From Bondarzewia mesenterica (Eukaryota; Basidiomycota; Agaricomycetes; Russulales; Bondarzewiaceae), in the NCBI GenBank assembly GCA_004802705.1, contig SGPL01000452.1, forward strand, positions 1 through 26,815: a stretch of 26,815 bases of DNA. Reading direction: 5' to 3'. The notes beneath the pieces are model-generated. The model made no database searches, was not told the origin of the DNA, and saw nothing but the letters and a program-made list of their open reading frames with translations. Numbering within the stretch: position 1 is the stretch's first letter; the number at the start of each line of letters is the position of its first letter. The translations under genes and the position numbers were made by a program. This document shows, in pieces, positions 1 to 11,410 of the stretch.

Positions 1-3000
1 CTTTTTTTTTTTTTTTTTTTTTTAAATTTTAACTTAATTAAAAATCTAATCTTCAACAAGGATAAAGCACTTTAAAACATCTAGAAAAGCAGAATTGTCC
101 TTGTAAACTACAAGAAATAAATTTAGAAACAATTGTTAAAGTTGGTCTTCATTGAGCAAATATTTACAAATCTAGTTTATAGTTTGAATAATAAATTTAT
201 AATGCAATTTTATAGTGATATTCATAATGTCAATAACATCCTTTTAGCCTTTGAAAATAGAGATGAATTTTATAATTTATTCAGAAGAGTGTGATAATAA
301 GTGCTAAGATTATTCACTTACATGTTAAGCCCTATTTATTGAAGTTTATAATTTAAATGCTTATTATAAGTTGTTCATAAATAAGTTTGACTATTTAATG
401 TTTATTATTTTTCCATCTTATAACAATTATAAAATTAGAGCAGAAGTTTGCCTTTTAAATATTATAGAGAACAAGCCTTTATAATTTAAATATTAAATAT
501 CTTTTATAATAATAAAAGCCCCAAAATAGGCTAAAACAGAGATATTTTAGATATGTCAATTATAAATTAAGCTTTAAACTAGTCTTTTAAAATGCCAAAG
601 ACTCAGCTGATGCATTTTTAAAGAACAAGAAGTTCATATTTTAAAAGTCTAAAAGTTATTATACAATAGAGCTTAATATAATGAGCTAAAGAGCCAAATA
701 AGACTAAAGTTTTATCAATAAGATAAATAATATATAATAAAAATTGAGTAAAAATACATCTCATTGAAGTAAGAGAGGATGCAATAGCTACTATTAATAA
801 AGAAAAAGAAGGAGATAAGAGGTTTCTCTTAATAATAGCATCAGTATCAATCATCATCTCATATATAAAGCCTGTTAAAGTGATAAAAATGAACTTTACG
901 CTTCTTAGTACTGAAACTGATAAAGAGAAATAGTAATAGTAAGAGACAAAAAAAGCTGAGGAAATCTTTATATGATTTCTGCTTTTATTTTTATTTCTCT
1001 TTGATGTTTTCATTACTACAGCTATCTGAGTCCTTAGAGTTAAGTTTATTTAATAGCTTATAAGTCATAGTATTAGTATCTTCATTATTAAAAAGTTAAG
1101 CAATAGGTGACTTAAAAGAGCTTAAAAGTTAGCTGAGTTTAAATTGATCTTATATATAGCTAATACATGATAAATTATCAAGATATATAATTAATGCTTA
1201 ATTTTAAACACTTTTAAAATATATTTTAGCTATATATTTTTTAATATCAAGTAAGCAGTCATCAGTTATCATTGAGTTAAAAATAATGAAGGGCTTAATG
1301 TTTAGTTTATCTTGAGTGTTTTACAGTCCTTTTCAGAAATTTTTTTTTTCTTTTATTTTTTTTTGCCTATTTTAACTTCACTTTTATAGAAGTAGCTAGA
1401 GTAAAAAAAAGATAATTCATTTTTTTTATTTATCTTCACTTTGTAGCTTTATAGAGAAAGAATAACTTATAAGTGATCTACTTATAACTGCTGTTATTAG
1501 TATAGTAAATAGAAGGTGGTAAAGAAAGAAAAAAGAGAAGAAAAAAGACTCTATTTATATCAGCTCACTTGATTTATAGTAATTAATAGTGAAAGAATTT
1601 AATTTAGTAGTTTTAGCTTCTCGTCCTTTTTTTTAAACTTTGTTTTTCTTATCAAGCCTTTTTTTTCTCTCTATACATATCTCTGTATCTCTATTCTTTA
1701 AGTTGAAAAGTCAAATTTATTATGAGCATTCATCTAGCTGTACAATTAACAAGGGACAATAAAAAAAAAATGTAAAAAAAGTGATTAATTTAAAGATAGC
1801 AGAACTATAATCAGTTATTAGTATAAGCACTATCTTAATAAACTTGATCATTCATTAAAGCAAGCAATGCTTAAACTATAATAGATTTATAACATTATTC
1901 AAACTAATTTTCTTTTTAAATATACTCAAAATGCATATGCTTATACATAAAAACTCTTGTTGTACTCATCTATTATCGAAATGAATATAATAAGCTTATA
2001 CAATATAAATAAACTACTCTTGTGAGCTTGTTATATATCTTTTATAGCACTTACAGTATAATAATAATAATTTCTTTTTATCATTCATATTATGAAGGGT
2101 TAATTGGCCTTATAATATACAAATATAAATCTTAACTATAGATGTGCCTCTAAGAGTGCAAGTGCTTTTATATCATCAGTTCACTTATGATAGACTTCTT
2201 TATATGATTTAAAGAAAAAAAGAAAAAAAATATTTAGAGACATGTAATTCATGCACCATTTCATCTTAAAGTGCGTCAATTTTACATAATTTTTTTCAGT
2301 ATCTATAGCATTATGAGTTAGAGAGAATTCATCTTTCATTTTGCTGTGCTTTTTGATAAGGACAGTGGATGATAAATTGACACTGACTCTAAATTCAATG
2401 AATGCAAAAGAACAAAAAGAAATATTAGAACTTCTCTTACTTCTTGAGTTTCTTATCATCTCCTGTGAAGACAGCAAGGAAGATTCAGGATGAAATATCT
2501 AAAGTGCAAGTATAGTAAGGTGTATAAAAGGCATCTTAGCTACACTTACATTGTGCAAAGGTGATAAGACAGCCTTCAGTATATTAGATATAGATGTTCT
2601 AGAAGAAACTAGTGAAAGATTCTCTTGTAAGTTCTTACATTAACGTTTAAGCCCTCAATGAAGCTCACATTCTTAAGATAGAGAAGGATAAGGTTGTTGC
2701 TATTTGGAGTGCCATACATAAGTCAATAAAAGATAAATATAAGGTCTAATTATCAAACCTCATTAAAAATTGTGTGTAAGATAGTGTTTTTTTTTTATAA
2801 TAAAAATATTATTTGTGTCCATCACTATTCATATTCATTTACATCTAAAATATACATTGCTTTTATATAGTTCATATTATTTAATATATTATTAACAGTA
2901 TTAATAAATATATTATAAATGCCTTTTTTTAAAAGGTGCTCTATCTCTCTACACATAAATATAAGTAACACTGATGATATTATCACCTTGAGGAGTACAC

Positions 3001-5280
3001 AGAGAACAAATGAGAAATATAAATAAATTAGTTTTTATAATAGCATTAACATATGGCAGACCTCTTTAAAGATACACTAATTATTTAATATCTATTATTA
3101 TAAAAATTAATTGATTTAATGTGCATAATAAAAACACTAGCACTTACACTCTATTGATAACAACTAATGTCTACATAATAAACTATAATAGTAGAGATAA
3201 ATAAAGAATAGAGATAAAATACCATTGATAATAACTGATGCTTAATAAAAAGTCTGGACAATAAACTCACCATAGTAAAGTTTAAGAGGGTGATATGTCC
3301 TCTCTACATGATCTGATCTTGTTTAGCATATTTAAGGGCTAGCCCTCCTCTTTCTCTTTTAGCTTAATTCATATCATAAAATATAAAATATTTATTATTT
3401 TAGAGTAAAATTAAGCTTTTTTGAGTGATATAATGTGCATATAATTATTATTATTATTATATATAGCATTAATATATAGCTTATACAATAAAAGTGGTTT
3501 AACTAATATAAGTTCTATCTTAAATATTTAGAGGTAAATTATAGCCTCAAGGGATAAAATAAATTCTAAGTGATTATATTCTCTATTAAAGGAGTAAATT
3601 ATAAATAAATAGCTAAAAGAGAGTTTAACCATGTAGAAAAAGCTAATTTGAAGCTTCTTTAAGTTGTAACAGCATGTCTAAAGTGGTATATCATAGCATG
3701 TTTAAGGCTGCCTTAGACCCCTCCTCTCTCAAACCTCTAGTTTTTTATTTCATTCTCATCACTCTCTTGATAGAGATACATAAAAAACAACAGTAAAGTC
3801 ATCAACAAATCAAAACATAATTTTACATAAAGATAACAAAATTTCTTTCTACATTTACTGTTTATTATTCGTCTAATAGTCTTATAATAAAGATGAACTA
3901 GATACTATGAACTAAATTAAGGGTTAAATATAAATCTAAAAACCTTACTAGCTATATCGACTAATCTAGACTAAGTCGGTCTAAAGTTGAAATGTATATT
4001 TATTATATTATATTATATAACACATGATTTTTTATATAATTAGAGATAAGTCTTATTAATGAGTCATACTCATTGACATATAACATAGAAGTCTATGTGA
4101 GTTATTACTGTACTTGTATAATAATTCTTATATTTGTCATTAAGTAACTAATTATAGATATAACTTATTGAGCAAATTTATTAGATTTACTCTAAAGCAG
4201 CTTGCATATTTATACTGTGTTATAATAGCTTGTAGGTTTTTAGTTTTTAGCACTTGAAATTTTACTACAGATAAGCTTCTATTTACTTACTAATAAATTA
4301 TAATATATTAACTTGAGAATTTATCACAAATTATAAAAATAAGGCCCTATATAGTAAAGCACATTTCAACACTCTTCAACAATTTATCTTTATAATTATT
4401 TAAGGTCAAGGTTAGACTGAGCTTTAATATACAACAAATTCTTAGATGTCTCTAAAATGATGATCTTAGTCATACACATTATAATATTTTTATAACAAAT
4501 ATAGTGCTAATAGTATTATCAATGGTGAGAAGGCTAGATGAAAGAGCACTATAGAGTGGATTAAAGGATGAGATTTGAAAAGAGTAATTACACTATAAGT
4601 ATAGAATCTGTAAATAAAAAGATAATTAGTTAAATAATTAATTCAATAAAATAGGCAATTATAAATTACATGATATAAAAAATTAATATAAAATACATAA
4701 TTCTGAATGTGATTATCACTACAAGCAATAATCAAAAATAGATGTCCTAATTCACTTTTAAAAGTCAATAGAACTATAAATTTTTGGCAAGGTTTCAGCT
4801 TAGTCTGAAACCTCAACATAAATTTACTTTTTTAGATGCATTTATATAAGCTGAATTTTTTAGAAAAATAAACAGTAAACTCACTGTTTTTAGTCTAAAA
4901 AGTCATATAATAATTAAAATTCTGGTGTGCAGATGTTAAGCTTGAATGCAGATGAAAAATTCAACTTATAAACAAATTTTGGCTATGCTGCAATGCATCT
5001 AAATTATCACTTTTTTAGGCCTCTATTTGAGGATTAAAATAATTAACTTTGACTGGCTAGCAGTTGATCTGAAAAAACATCATTCACAAAAAACTAGACT
5101 AGCCAAAAATTATTGAAAACTACAAACTTCTAATAGTTTATGCATACTCTGAAGTCTTACTTGACACAATGATTTTCAGAACTGTTTTAGACTTGATAAA
5201 GATTATATTAAAATTTCCAGTTTCAATATAGTTTCAGCTCAGATGAATAGTCACAGTGTCACACTGTAAATTTATTCCAA
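1..5280. other. AT-rich gene-free region
   Basis: No coding region is supported here. The sequence is dominated by A and T on both strands, with long runs of TAA, ATA and TTTT, and the few open frames (for example around 618-1013 and 2181-2477 on the minus strand) are low-complexity Phe/Ile/Ser/Leu/Lys-rich translations typical of AT-rich noncoding DNA. CpG is very scarce. No LTR ends, tandem array or RNA gene were recognised. The most likely explanation is very old repeat sequence degraded by C-to-T mutation, but nothing in it can be assigned to a family by eye. Base composition changes clearly at about 5280. Confidence 0.6.
2..23. repeat. Poly(T) tract
   Basis: An uninterrupted run of 22 T at the very start of the window. 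It could be a poly(A) tail of a retroposed sequence on the minus strand, a simple repeat, or a contig or sequencing-gap edge; nothing adjacent decides between these. Confidence 0.8.
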
Positions 5281-5690
5281 GGAAATTGAAAAGATGCGAG
5301 AGGCACAGGGGGGCACACTTAAATCACACTAACTGACTTCAATGGATAAAACAAACTTAAGCATCCAGGCTAGCTTGGAATTGACATCGTTTAGAGAACA
5401 GTCTGGGTGTTCTTAGAGGAGGTCTGTTTTATTATCTGACTAAACTTAAAGAGATGCTATGCACTAGATGCCAAAGATGAGCTGAAGAGTTGTAGTCAAG
5501 GGATGAATGATAAGGTGAATTAGATTGAAAAAGTCGAAGGAATTCACTGAGGATGAATGTGGATGAATGTGAAAGATTCTAAGCTTAAGAGTAGCTTTAA
5601 TAGAATCAAATTGATTGAATAGGAAGAAAATGAGAGGACGTAGATGTGATCTTGAACTAAATCGAAAGCATAAGACATAAATGTGGATGG
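5281..5690. other. Unassigned stretch upstream of solo LTR
   Basis: About 410 bases of higher-GC sequence between the AT-rich block and the solo LTR. No gene is supported; two overlapping minus-strand frames (5464-5729) are Ser/His/Leu/Phe-rich and look like chance openings. A 10-bp unit (GATGAATGTG) occurs twice in tandem at about 5552-5571. It may be a fragment of another repeat. Confidence 0.4.
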
Positions 5691-6773
5691 TGATGAGCAC
5701 CCTTGCTCTCTAGCCTTAGAGGCTACCATTTTTGCCTCTTAGTTTCAGATCCAGAGCCTTCACCATCTCTATCCATTTGTGAGGTTTTGTGATCTCTGCC
5801 GACCTTCTGCGATCTTTTGTGATTTCCCCTCAGCTTAACTGCTTCAACCTTGGATCATGAGACCTTTCCTTGTCGATGCTCTAGACCTTCTCCACATGTC
5901 AGACTGTCATGATTGATGATGCCGAGTAGCACTCAAGGTCATCCATTTGGCATGATTGCTTTCAGTATGATCGGCCGACCACCTACGATATCGCCTGCAA
6001 CCTATTCAGATCCGATATCACTCAGAGCACATGCTCCTCTGTTCCATTATTTTATCGCATGTTATTTTCAGGAGACTTTACAGGGTGCCTATCAGATTCA
6101 CCAGATTACCTTTTACCTTTCGATCTCACATGCTTGCGCTTCTCTTTGAACTGATGCCAGATTATTGGTCACTGAATATTCCTGTTCCTATTTTTCATTC
6201 TATTCTTTCTGCTCCAACTTTGCCCTTGTTTGCTCATTTTCTACCTTCATCGTACAATGTTCACTATATCTTTTGGTCACCCTTCTCTGCTCCCTGCTCA
6301 GTATATAAGCTATGATTCATCTTTGCAAAATATCAGATCAGTCTATGGACTTCAGACCTTATTTCACCTGTGCGAACTGCGACTGCGACTATGACCTTTG
6401 ACCTGTAACTTTGACTTTGCTGTGACTTATTGTGACCTTTGACATTGTTGTAACTTATTATTACCTTGGCAACTTCATCTCATCGACATCACTCATCTAC
6501 CTCTACCACTGTGTTTCATCTCTATATTCTATCTATCCTCTCACTCTATAACTTCTCGGACCCTTGACCACAAATATTGCACTGACTTTGCATCTTTATC
6601 GGAATATTGCTCTGATATCACACCTGATCACATGCTCTCATTCATCTTTCGTACCCATCCACTCATACATCTGTGTCTTCACAGCAGATGTTTACTCGAC
6701 TCACCCTCTTACACATCACCTGTGGTATCTTTTAGGGTGTTGTTTCTCCCCTAGGGGCATTGCGAGTGTATCA
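5691..6773 (+). mobile_element. Solo LTR, copy A (Ty3/gypsy type)
   Basis: A 1083-bp sequence starting TGATGAGCACCC and ending GAGTGTATCA, so with the TG...CA ends of an LTR. Reverse-complement copies of it form the two LTRs of the element at 8725-16841, which fixes the boundaries and the orientation (+ here). It contains a TATATAAG box about 610 bp from its start. ATGG is found directly before (5687-5690) and after (6774-6777), a plausible 4-5 bp target duplication. No gag-pol sequence flanks it, so it is best read as a solo LTR left by LTR-LTR recombination. Open frames inside it (5913-6315) are Phe/Ser/Leu/His-rich and not believed to be genes. Confidence 0.85.
6302..6309 (+). promoter_or_regulatory. 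TATA box of LTR copy A
   Basis: TATATAAG, preserved at the equivalent place in all three LTR copies (minus strand in copies B and C). It is the likely core promoter element ending U3; transcription would start roughly 25-35 bp downstream. The function is inferred from position and conservation. Confidence 0.55.
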
Positions 6774-6786
6774 ATGGTGAATTTAG

Positions 6787-6940
6787 CATAGAATCATGAC
6801 ATAGACTGGACTGGACTGGACTTCAATAATATAGACTTCAGATAGACTGACTCAGCATAGACTCATGACATATACTTAAATTTGACATAGACTTCGTGAC
6901 TTCAGATATTGATTCAGCGTAGACTCGTGATGTAGACTCA
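6787..6940. repeat. Degenerate ~65-bp tandem repeat
   Basis: A core resembling TCAGCATAGACTCATGAC followed by ATAGACT recurs three times, at about 6787, 6850 and 6915. The third copy reads CGTAGACTCGTGATGTAG where the others read CATAGACTCATGACATAG, so the differences are all transitions, some at CpG. Smaller GGACT and ATAGACT units are interspersed. Confidence 0.6.
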
Positions 6941-7459
6941 GTTTCAGTGTACAGATAGATGTTGATGATGGTGAAGATAAATAAGCTAAGATTCAATCCC
7001 AGAAGGTAAGATTAACCAGAATTCAACTGATCCTATGAAAACCTAAGAAGCCATGTGCTTTCAGATACTTCACAAAAGTAGACATTGATCTTATAGACTG
7101 ATTGCCTCTAGATTAGGACAGAGCTTCCTGAAGCATAGAGATGAATTCACTAGCCTGAGAGTGACTTCAATAAGAGGGCAAAGCCACCTTAAAAAAAGTT
7201 AGTCAACAAGCGTTCAAAGGGGTAAGGCGCTCGTGAATCAGAATAACCTTGAGGTAAGTCGATTGGGGGAAAAAGTGAACTGGAATAATGAACTAGATTG
7301 TTTAGGGGATTTCTCCTCTCTTTTTATATATATAAAAGAGGCTGTGCTAACAAATACAATACAAATATATCCACAGTAAACTTTTTTAGGTTGAACTAAT
7401 GAGATCCTAGCTTTTTACATTGATAAGCAGTAAAGTAGATCAAAATTGCAAATATAAAG

Positions 7460-7506
7460 ATGTGGGTCTAGCAGTATCCACTTGAACTGCATGGAGTGAC
7501 CCACAT
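7460..7506. other. Perfect 9-bp inverted repeat
   Basis: ATGTGGGTC at 7460-7468 pairs with GACCCACAT at 7498-7506, leaving a 29-nt loop. No terminator-like U run or RNA-family motif accompanies it, so function is unknown; it may be chance. Confidence 0.35.
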
Positions 7507-8724
7507 GAATTACAAATTAAAGAGATTGATTTGCAATCAGAAAGAGGCTAGATTAGTTTTAGACTTTGGGGCTAATTGCCCTTTAAAAGGAATTTCAAAT
7601 TAGATGTGTAATTCACTAGATCTATATAGCCAAGCCATGCAGCTTTATATGGTTGTGTGATTCATGATCTTTACATATCTATGGTCTACAAGTCAATTAG
7701 TCCTGACCTTGTCAGACCTCAATTTGAATTCCTGTGTGATAACCCAAATATCTATTTTACTAATTTTTATTAAATAGCATGCTGTAAAGGAAAAAAATCA
7801 AAAGAAATTTACTGAGTGGGAGGTTTCTATCCAACAAAGTTAGTAGCTAGGTGTGAGTAAAGATGAAGGGCAAGTGTGATCTCAAGATAAAGTCTTGAGT
7901 CAGGAAAGAATAGAGGAAATTAAAAAAAATAAGTCTAATATGTAAGAAAATAAAATAAACTCGTGCACATGTATATGACAAGTTGGAGATGTGCACAGAT
8001 AGGAGAAATTTGAAATCCCATTGATATCTTCTTGTAAAAGGGCTGGGGAGGATGTGCTGAAAGATACGGTAAAGAATAGGAAGAATGATCATGCCTATAA
8101 AATGAGCGAGCAAGTGAAGAAATAAAAACAAAAATGGTCAATATCGAGTTCAAGTAAAAAGAGATGAGAAAGAATGTGGGGGATGTATAGATAAATGTCT
8201 GGATAGGATCTCTTTGCTAATCAAGATGACGATCTCAATTCTGGAGCATCTGTGCATGCAGATGATGCCTCACAGATTTGAGCAATTAGCTCATCTTCTC
8301 ATCTCTTCTCATACTACTCTATCACCATTTCTCTCCCTCAGTGCTATCTGCAGCATCTCCTTCTTCATCCACTGTGTGATCTCATGGCAATGTGAAGTGA
8401 AACTGAGTTGTGATTGAATGGCAAAATAGAGACTTAGGAAGTGCTGTTGGATGAATGGGATGAATTAGTTGTTGAGCAGCAAGTATGAAGCATTAACCCA
8501 TAAAAGTTTTAGTCCAGTATCTCATTATACTAGAAAGATTCCATAAAGTTTATCCAATAAAAGAGCTTACTGATGAGGAATACGATAAAAGAGGAGAGAG
8601 CAAGAGAAACTGTGAGAGTAAAGAAAAGTTGAACAGTATGAGGTAGATCAAATAGAAACTAGGTAGAAACATGGAAATTCATTGCTTCTACTAAGGGGAG
8701 CATGATGGAGATATGCATGAATGC

Positions 8725-9810
8725 TGATACACTCACGATGCCCCTAGGGGAGAAACAATACCTCAAAAGACACTACAGGTGATATGCAAGAGGGTGAGTC
8801 GAGTAGACATCTGCTACAAAGACACAGATGTGTGAGTGGATGGGTACAAAAAATGAATAAAAGTGTGCAATCAAGTATGATATTAGAGCAATATTCCGAT
8901 AAAGGTGCAAAGTTAGTGTAATATTTGTGGTCAAGGGTCCAAGAAGTTATAGAGTGGGAGGATGGATCAGATATAGAGATGAAACATAGTGGCAGAGGTA
9001 GATGAGTGATGTCAATGAGATGAAGTCACCAAGATGACAATAAGTCACAGCAATGTCAAAGGTTGCAATAAGTCACAGCAAAGTCAATAAGTCGCAAGTC
9101 GAAGGTCACAGTCGTAGGTCACAGTTTGTACAGGTAAAATGAGGTCTGAAGTCTAGAGACTGATCTGATATTTTGTAGAGATGTATCATAGCTTATATAC
9201 TGAGTAGGAAGCAGAGAAGGGTGACTGAAAGATATAGTGAACATCGTATGATAAAGGTAGAAAATGAGCAAACAAAGGCGAAGTTGAAGCAGGAAGAATA
9301 GAATGAAAAATAAGAACAGGAACATTCAGTGATCAGTAATCTGGCATCAGTTCAAAGGGAAGCGCAAGCATGTGAGATTGAAAGGTAAAAGGTAATCTGG
9401 TGAACCTGATAGGCACCCTGTGAAGTCTCTTAGAAATAACATGCGATAAAATAATGAAACAGAGAAGCGTGTGCTCTGAGCGATATCAGATTGGAACAAG
9501 TTGCAGGCAATGTCATAGATGGTCAGCCGATCATACCAAAAGTGATTGTGCTGAACAGATGACCTTGAGTGCTACTTAGCATCATCGATTGTGATGGTCT
9601 GACAAGTAGAGAAGATTTAGAGCATCGACAAGGAAAGGTCTCGTGATTTAGGGTCAAAGCAGTCAAGCTAAGGGGAAATCGCAAAAAATCACAGAAGGTC
9701 GACAGAGATCACAAGACCTCGCAAATGGACAGAGATAGTGAAGGCTCTGGATCTAAAACTAAGAGGCAAAAATAGTAGTCTCCAAGGCCAGGGAGCAGGG
9801 GTGCTCATCA
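8725..9810 (-). mobile_element. 3' LTR of element 1 (copy B)
   Basis: A 1086-bp LTR, reverse complement of copy A and a direct copy of copy C. The boundaries are fixed by alignment and by the TG...CA ends. Compared with copy C over the first ~120 bp by hand, roughly nine differences are seen and essentially all are transitions. It contains one extra unit of a ~27-bp tandem (CAATAAGTCACAGCAA-type) near 9030-9085 that copy C lacks, explaining the length difference. The minus-strand TATA box lies at 9192-9199. It is directly preceded, in element orientation, by a polypurine tract. Confidence 0.85.
9192..9199 (-). promoter_or_regulatory. TATA box of LTR copy B
   Basis: TATATAAG on the minus strand, at the equivalent place to the boxes in copies A and C. 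Confidence 0.5.
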
Positions 9811-9842
9811 TCTTCTCCCAACTGAACTACTGACTGTCCTCA
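9811..9842 (-). promoter_or_regulatory. Polypurine tract next to 3' LTR
   Basis: On the minus strand the sequence TTGGGAGAAGA sits directly against the TGATGAG start of the LTR, the position required for the plus-strand primer of an LTR retrotransposon. This supports minus-strand orientation of element 1. The 32-bp segment including it recurs at 11799-11830 with 28 of 32 matches, just downstream of the pol stop. Confidence 0.7.
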
Positions 9843-10033
9843 ATTAGGTGATCAGAGCACGGTGATCTAGAGTTGCCTAATTGGCTAGTGCAAAACTGGT
9901 AATCTCTGATATTTGGCTGAGCCAGGCTCACCTCATGGTCACCTCATGTCATGCTTCTCAAGGCTCAGAGTCTTAGGCACTTGACTCCACCATCGCATCA
10001 CTTCTCTTCCCCTTCACTATCATCATCTTAGTT

Positions 10034-11037
10034 ATGTCTGCTCATCTCATCTTCATCGTGAAGCTTAAGGAGGTTTTCAGTGACCATATGAAGTCACTGT
10101 CTAGCATGCCTGCTAAGCCAAAGGACTATATCGTGTGAGGCAAGATGTTCATTAGATATCTGATGCATCGCAGATTGTGATCACGATCGCTCTGCTCTAC
10201 TAACTATTTTGTCCTTTGCAGAATCACTTAGAGATGCTGGACGGCTTTGTGCTGGATGCTGATGTCACTAAGTGGGTTGAGGAAGTGAATGCTGCACTAG
10301 AGTTAGTCACCGTGCATGAGTGGCTTGAGTGGGGAATGCACATCCTACCTCAGCTGTCAGTACTAGTGACACGTGAGCATGAGGTTGTAGCTGAACAAGA
10401 AAAGGTACATGCTCAACAAGAGCAGGTCACTGCTGTGAAGGTGAAGAAAGAGAAATGGCTCACACACTGCAAGGTCCATAAGGTGGAGAAGTTGGCCTTG
10501 CTCATGGCCAACAAAATCTCTCTGAATGATTTTGAGTGCAACTCTGATAATGATCTGATGTTGCTCGACCTCGCGAGCCTAGGGGAGTTGGAGGGTGACA
10601 TAGAAATGACTGCGTCGATGTCAGAGACTGGGGGAGATGTTAATGGAGCAAGTGATGTAGGTAAAGGCAAAGGTCACGTCAAAAAGCGCAAGACCACTAA
10701 AGTCTCAGTGAGCAACCCAGTGGTCACTGTCAAGCAGTCCAAGTGCACTACTCGTGACCCTAAGGTGATTCTTGAGGGCACCGTCTTAGTAAGTCTTCAT
10801 GATCCTAGTTGTTTATTTCCGTGCTAATACTGTGAACTTTGCAGGTGAATAATACATGCTACTATTGCGTGACTAAGTTCCACATCATCTACACGTGTTA
10901 TTAGCTCTCTGGTGCAGACAGGTGTATGAAATGCATGCAGGACAAGAAGCGCTGCTTGCTTGTGATGGATGCCACTCACAGTGCCATTCTGACCATCAAA
11001 GTCAAGCTGGCTGAAAAGAAGGATTTTAGCTCATCAG
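10034..11037 (+). CDS. Intron-containing accessory gene inside element 1, antisense to gag-pol
   Basis: Proposed exons are 10034-10132, 10222-10788 and 10845-11037, giving about 286 residues before further exons. The first two exons join in phase 0; intron 1 has GTGTGA..CAG ends with a TACTAAC branch site, intron 2 has GTAAGT..TTTGCAG, and a GTAAGT follows exon 3. Exon 2 encodes the longest open frame of the window (~200 aa), with a Gln/Glu/Val/Lys-rich predicted coiled coil (about residues 70-110), an acidic stretch and a basic KGKGHVKKRK stretch. Exon 3 encodes C-X2-C-X4-H-X4-C (10857-10898) followed by C-X2-C-X6-C, suggesting zinc and nucleic-acid binding. A single TAG at 10902-10904, probably a former Gln codon, interrupts exon 3. 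The family is not recognised by name. It could be a captured host gene or an accessory ORF of the element; it is better preserved than neighbouring gag-pol. Confidence 0.5.
10133..10221 (+). other. Intron 1 of accessory gene (predicted)
   Basis: 89 nt, GTGTGAGG at the 5' end, TACTAAC about 20 nt before the CAG acceptor. Removal joins exon 1 to exon 2 in phase 0 and bypasses an in-frame TGA at 10136-10138 located just inside the intron. Confidence 0.55.
10789..10844 (+). other. Intron 2 of accessory gene (predicted)
   Basis: 56 nt with consensus GTAAGT donor, a GCTAAT branch-like site and a TTTGCAG acceptor, phase 0. Splicing replaces an in-frame stop after residue CLFPC with the cysteine/histidine motif. 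Confidence 0.65.
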
Positions 11038-11410
11038 GTAAGTCATCACCTCGATTGTGCATAAGATCGTGCTGATCACATCTCATAGCTCCTCATCTCA
11101 AGCTGACTGCACGTGCATCAGATTCAAGTATGGTGACCACAAGTTAGTTCTTGAAGAAGATGGTAGCTGAGTGCAAAAAGCTCATGAGTGAAGTCATGCT
11201 CGAAGTAGAGCTCAGAATGTTGCTGCCTAGCTTGATTAATGTGGAAGACATGATCACCTGGTGCATGGAGAGTAATGCGTGCACAGTTGGCCATCATTTT
11301 GGCAAAGCACGAGGCCGATAAGCATAAGCTTGAGAAAGTGAGGCGCAAAATTCACGTTGTGAAGTAGGCGTTAGGAATGAAGGAGGATGAGTAGATGGGA
11401 TGGTTTCATG
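11038..11410 (+). pseudogene. Possible 3' exons of accessory gene (coiled coil)
   Basis: Past the GTAAGT donor at 11038 an acceptor is likely in the CAG/AAG-rich segment at 11100-11130. After it the + strand reads a charged helical segment (MLEVELRMLLPSL-like at about 11200) and then, one frame away, a Lys/Glu/His-rich stretch (AKHEADKHKLEKVRRK at about 11300-11345) ending in TAG codons at 11366-11368 and 11391-11393. Either a short intron or a 1-base indel near 11265 connects the two. This would give the protein a second coiled coil at its C-terminus. The exon structure is not secure. Confidence 0.3.

Larger units (their letters stand above)
6774..8724. other. Unassigned region between oppositely oriented LTRs
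   Basis: About 1.95 kb with no recognisable gene. Open frames at 7847-8153 (minus) and 8214-8417 (+) have hydrophobic, low-complexity translations without motifs. It contains a degenerate ~65-bp tandem repeat near its left end, a TATA-like run at about 7322-7336, and a 9-bp stem hairpin at 7460-7506. It may be remains of further LTRs or of an unrelated element; I cannot assign it. Confidence 0.5.

Noticed and set aside
618..1013. 131-codon minus-strand open frame in the AT-rich region
   Set aside because: Low-complexity Tyr/Phe/Ile/Leu/Ser translation with no motif in DNA of extreme AT content; expected by chance.
2181..2477. 98-codon minus-strand open frame
   Set aside because: Same reasons; no splice signals, homology pattern or codon structure.
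6031..6315. Open frame in solo LTR that also appears in copy C (16115-16501, minus)
   Set aside because: Shared only because both are copies of one LTR; spans the TATA box and is rich in Phe, Pro, Ser, His. Not a separate gene.
7200..7260. Possible tRNA-like GC patch (GGGGTAAGGCGCTCG)
   Set aside because: No TTCRA arm, anticodon stem or CCA-proximal stem could be paired.
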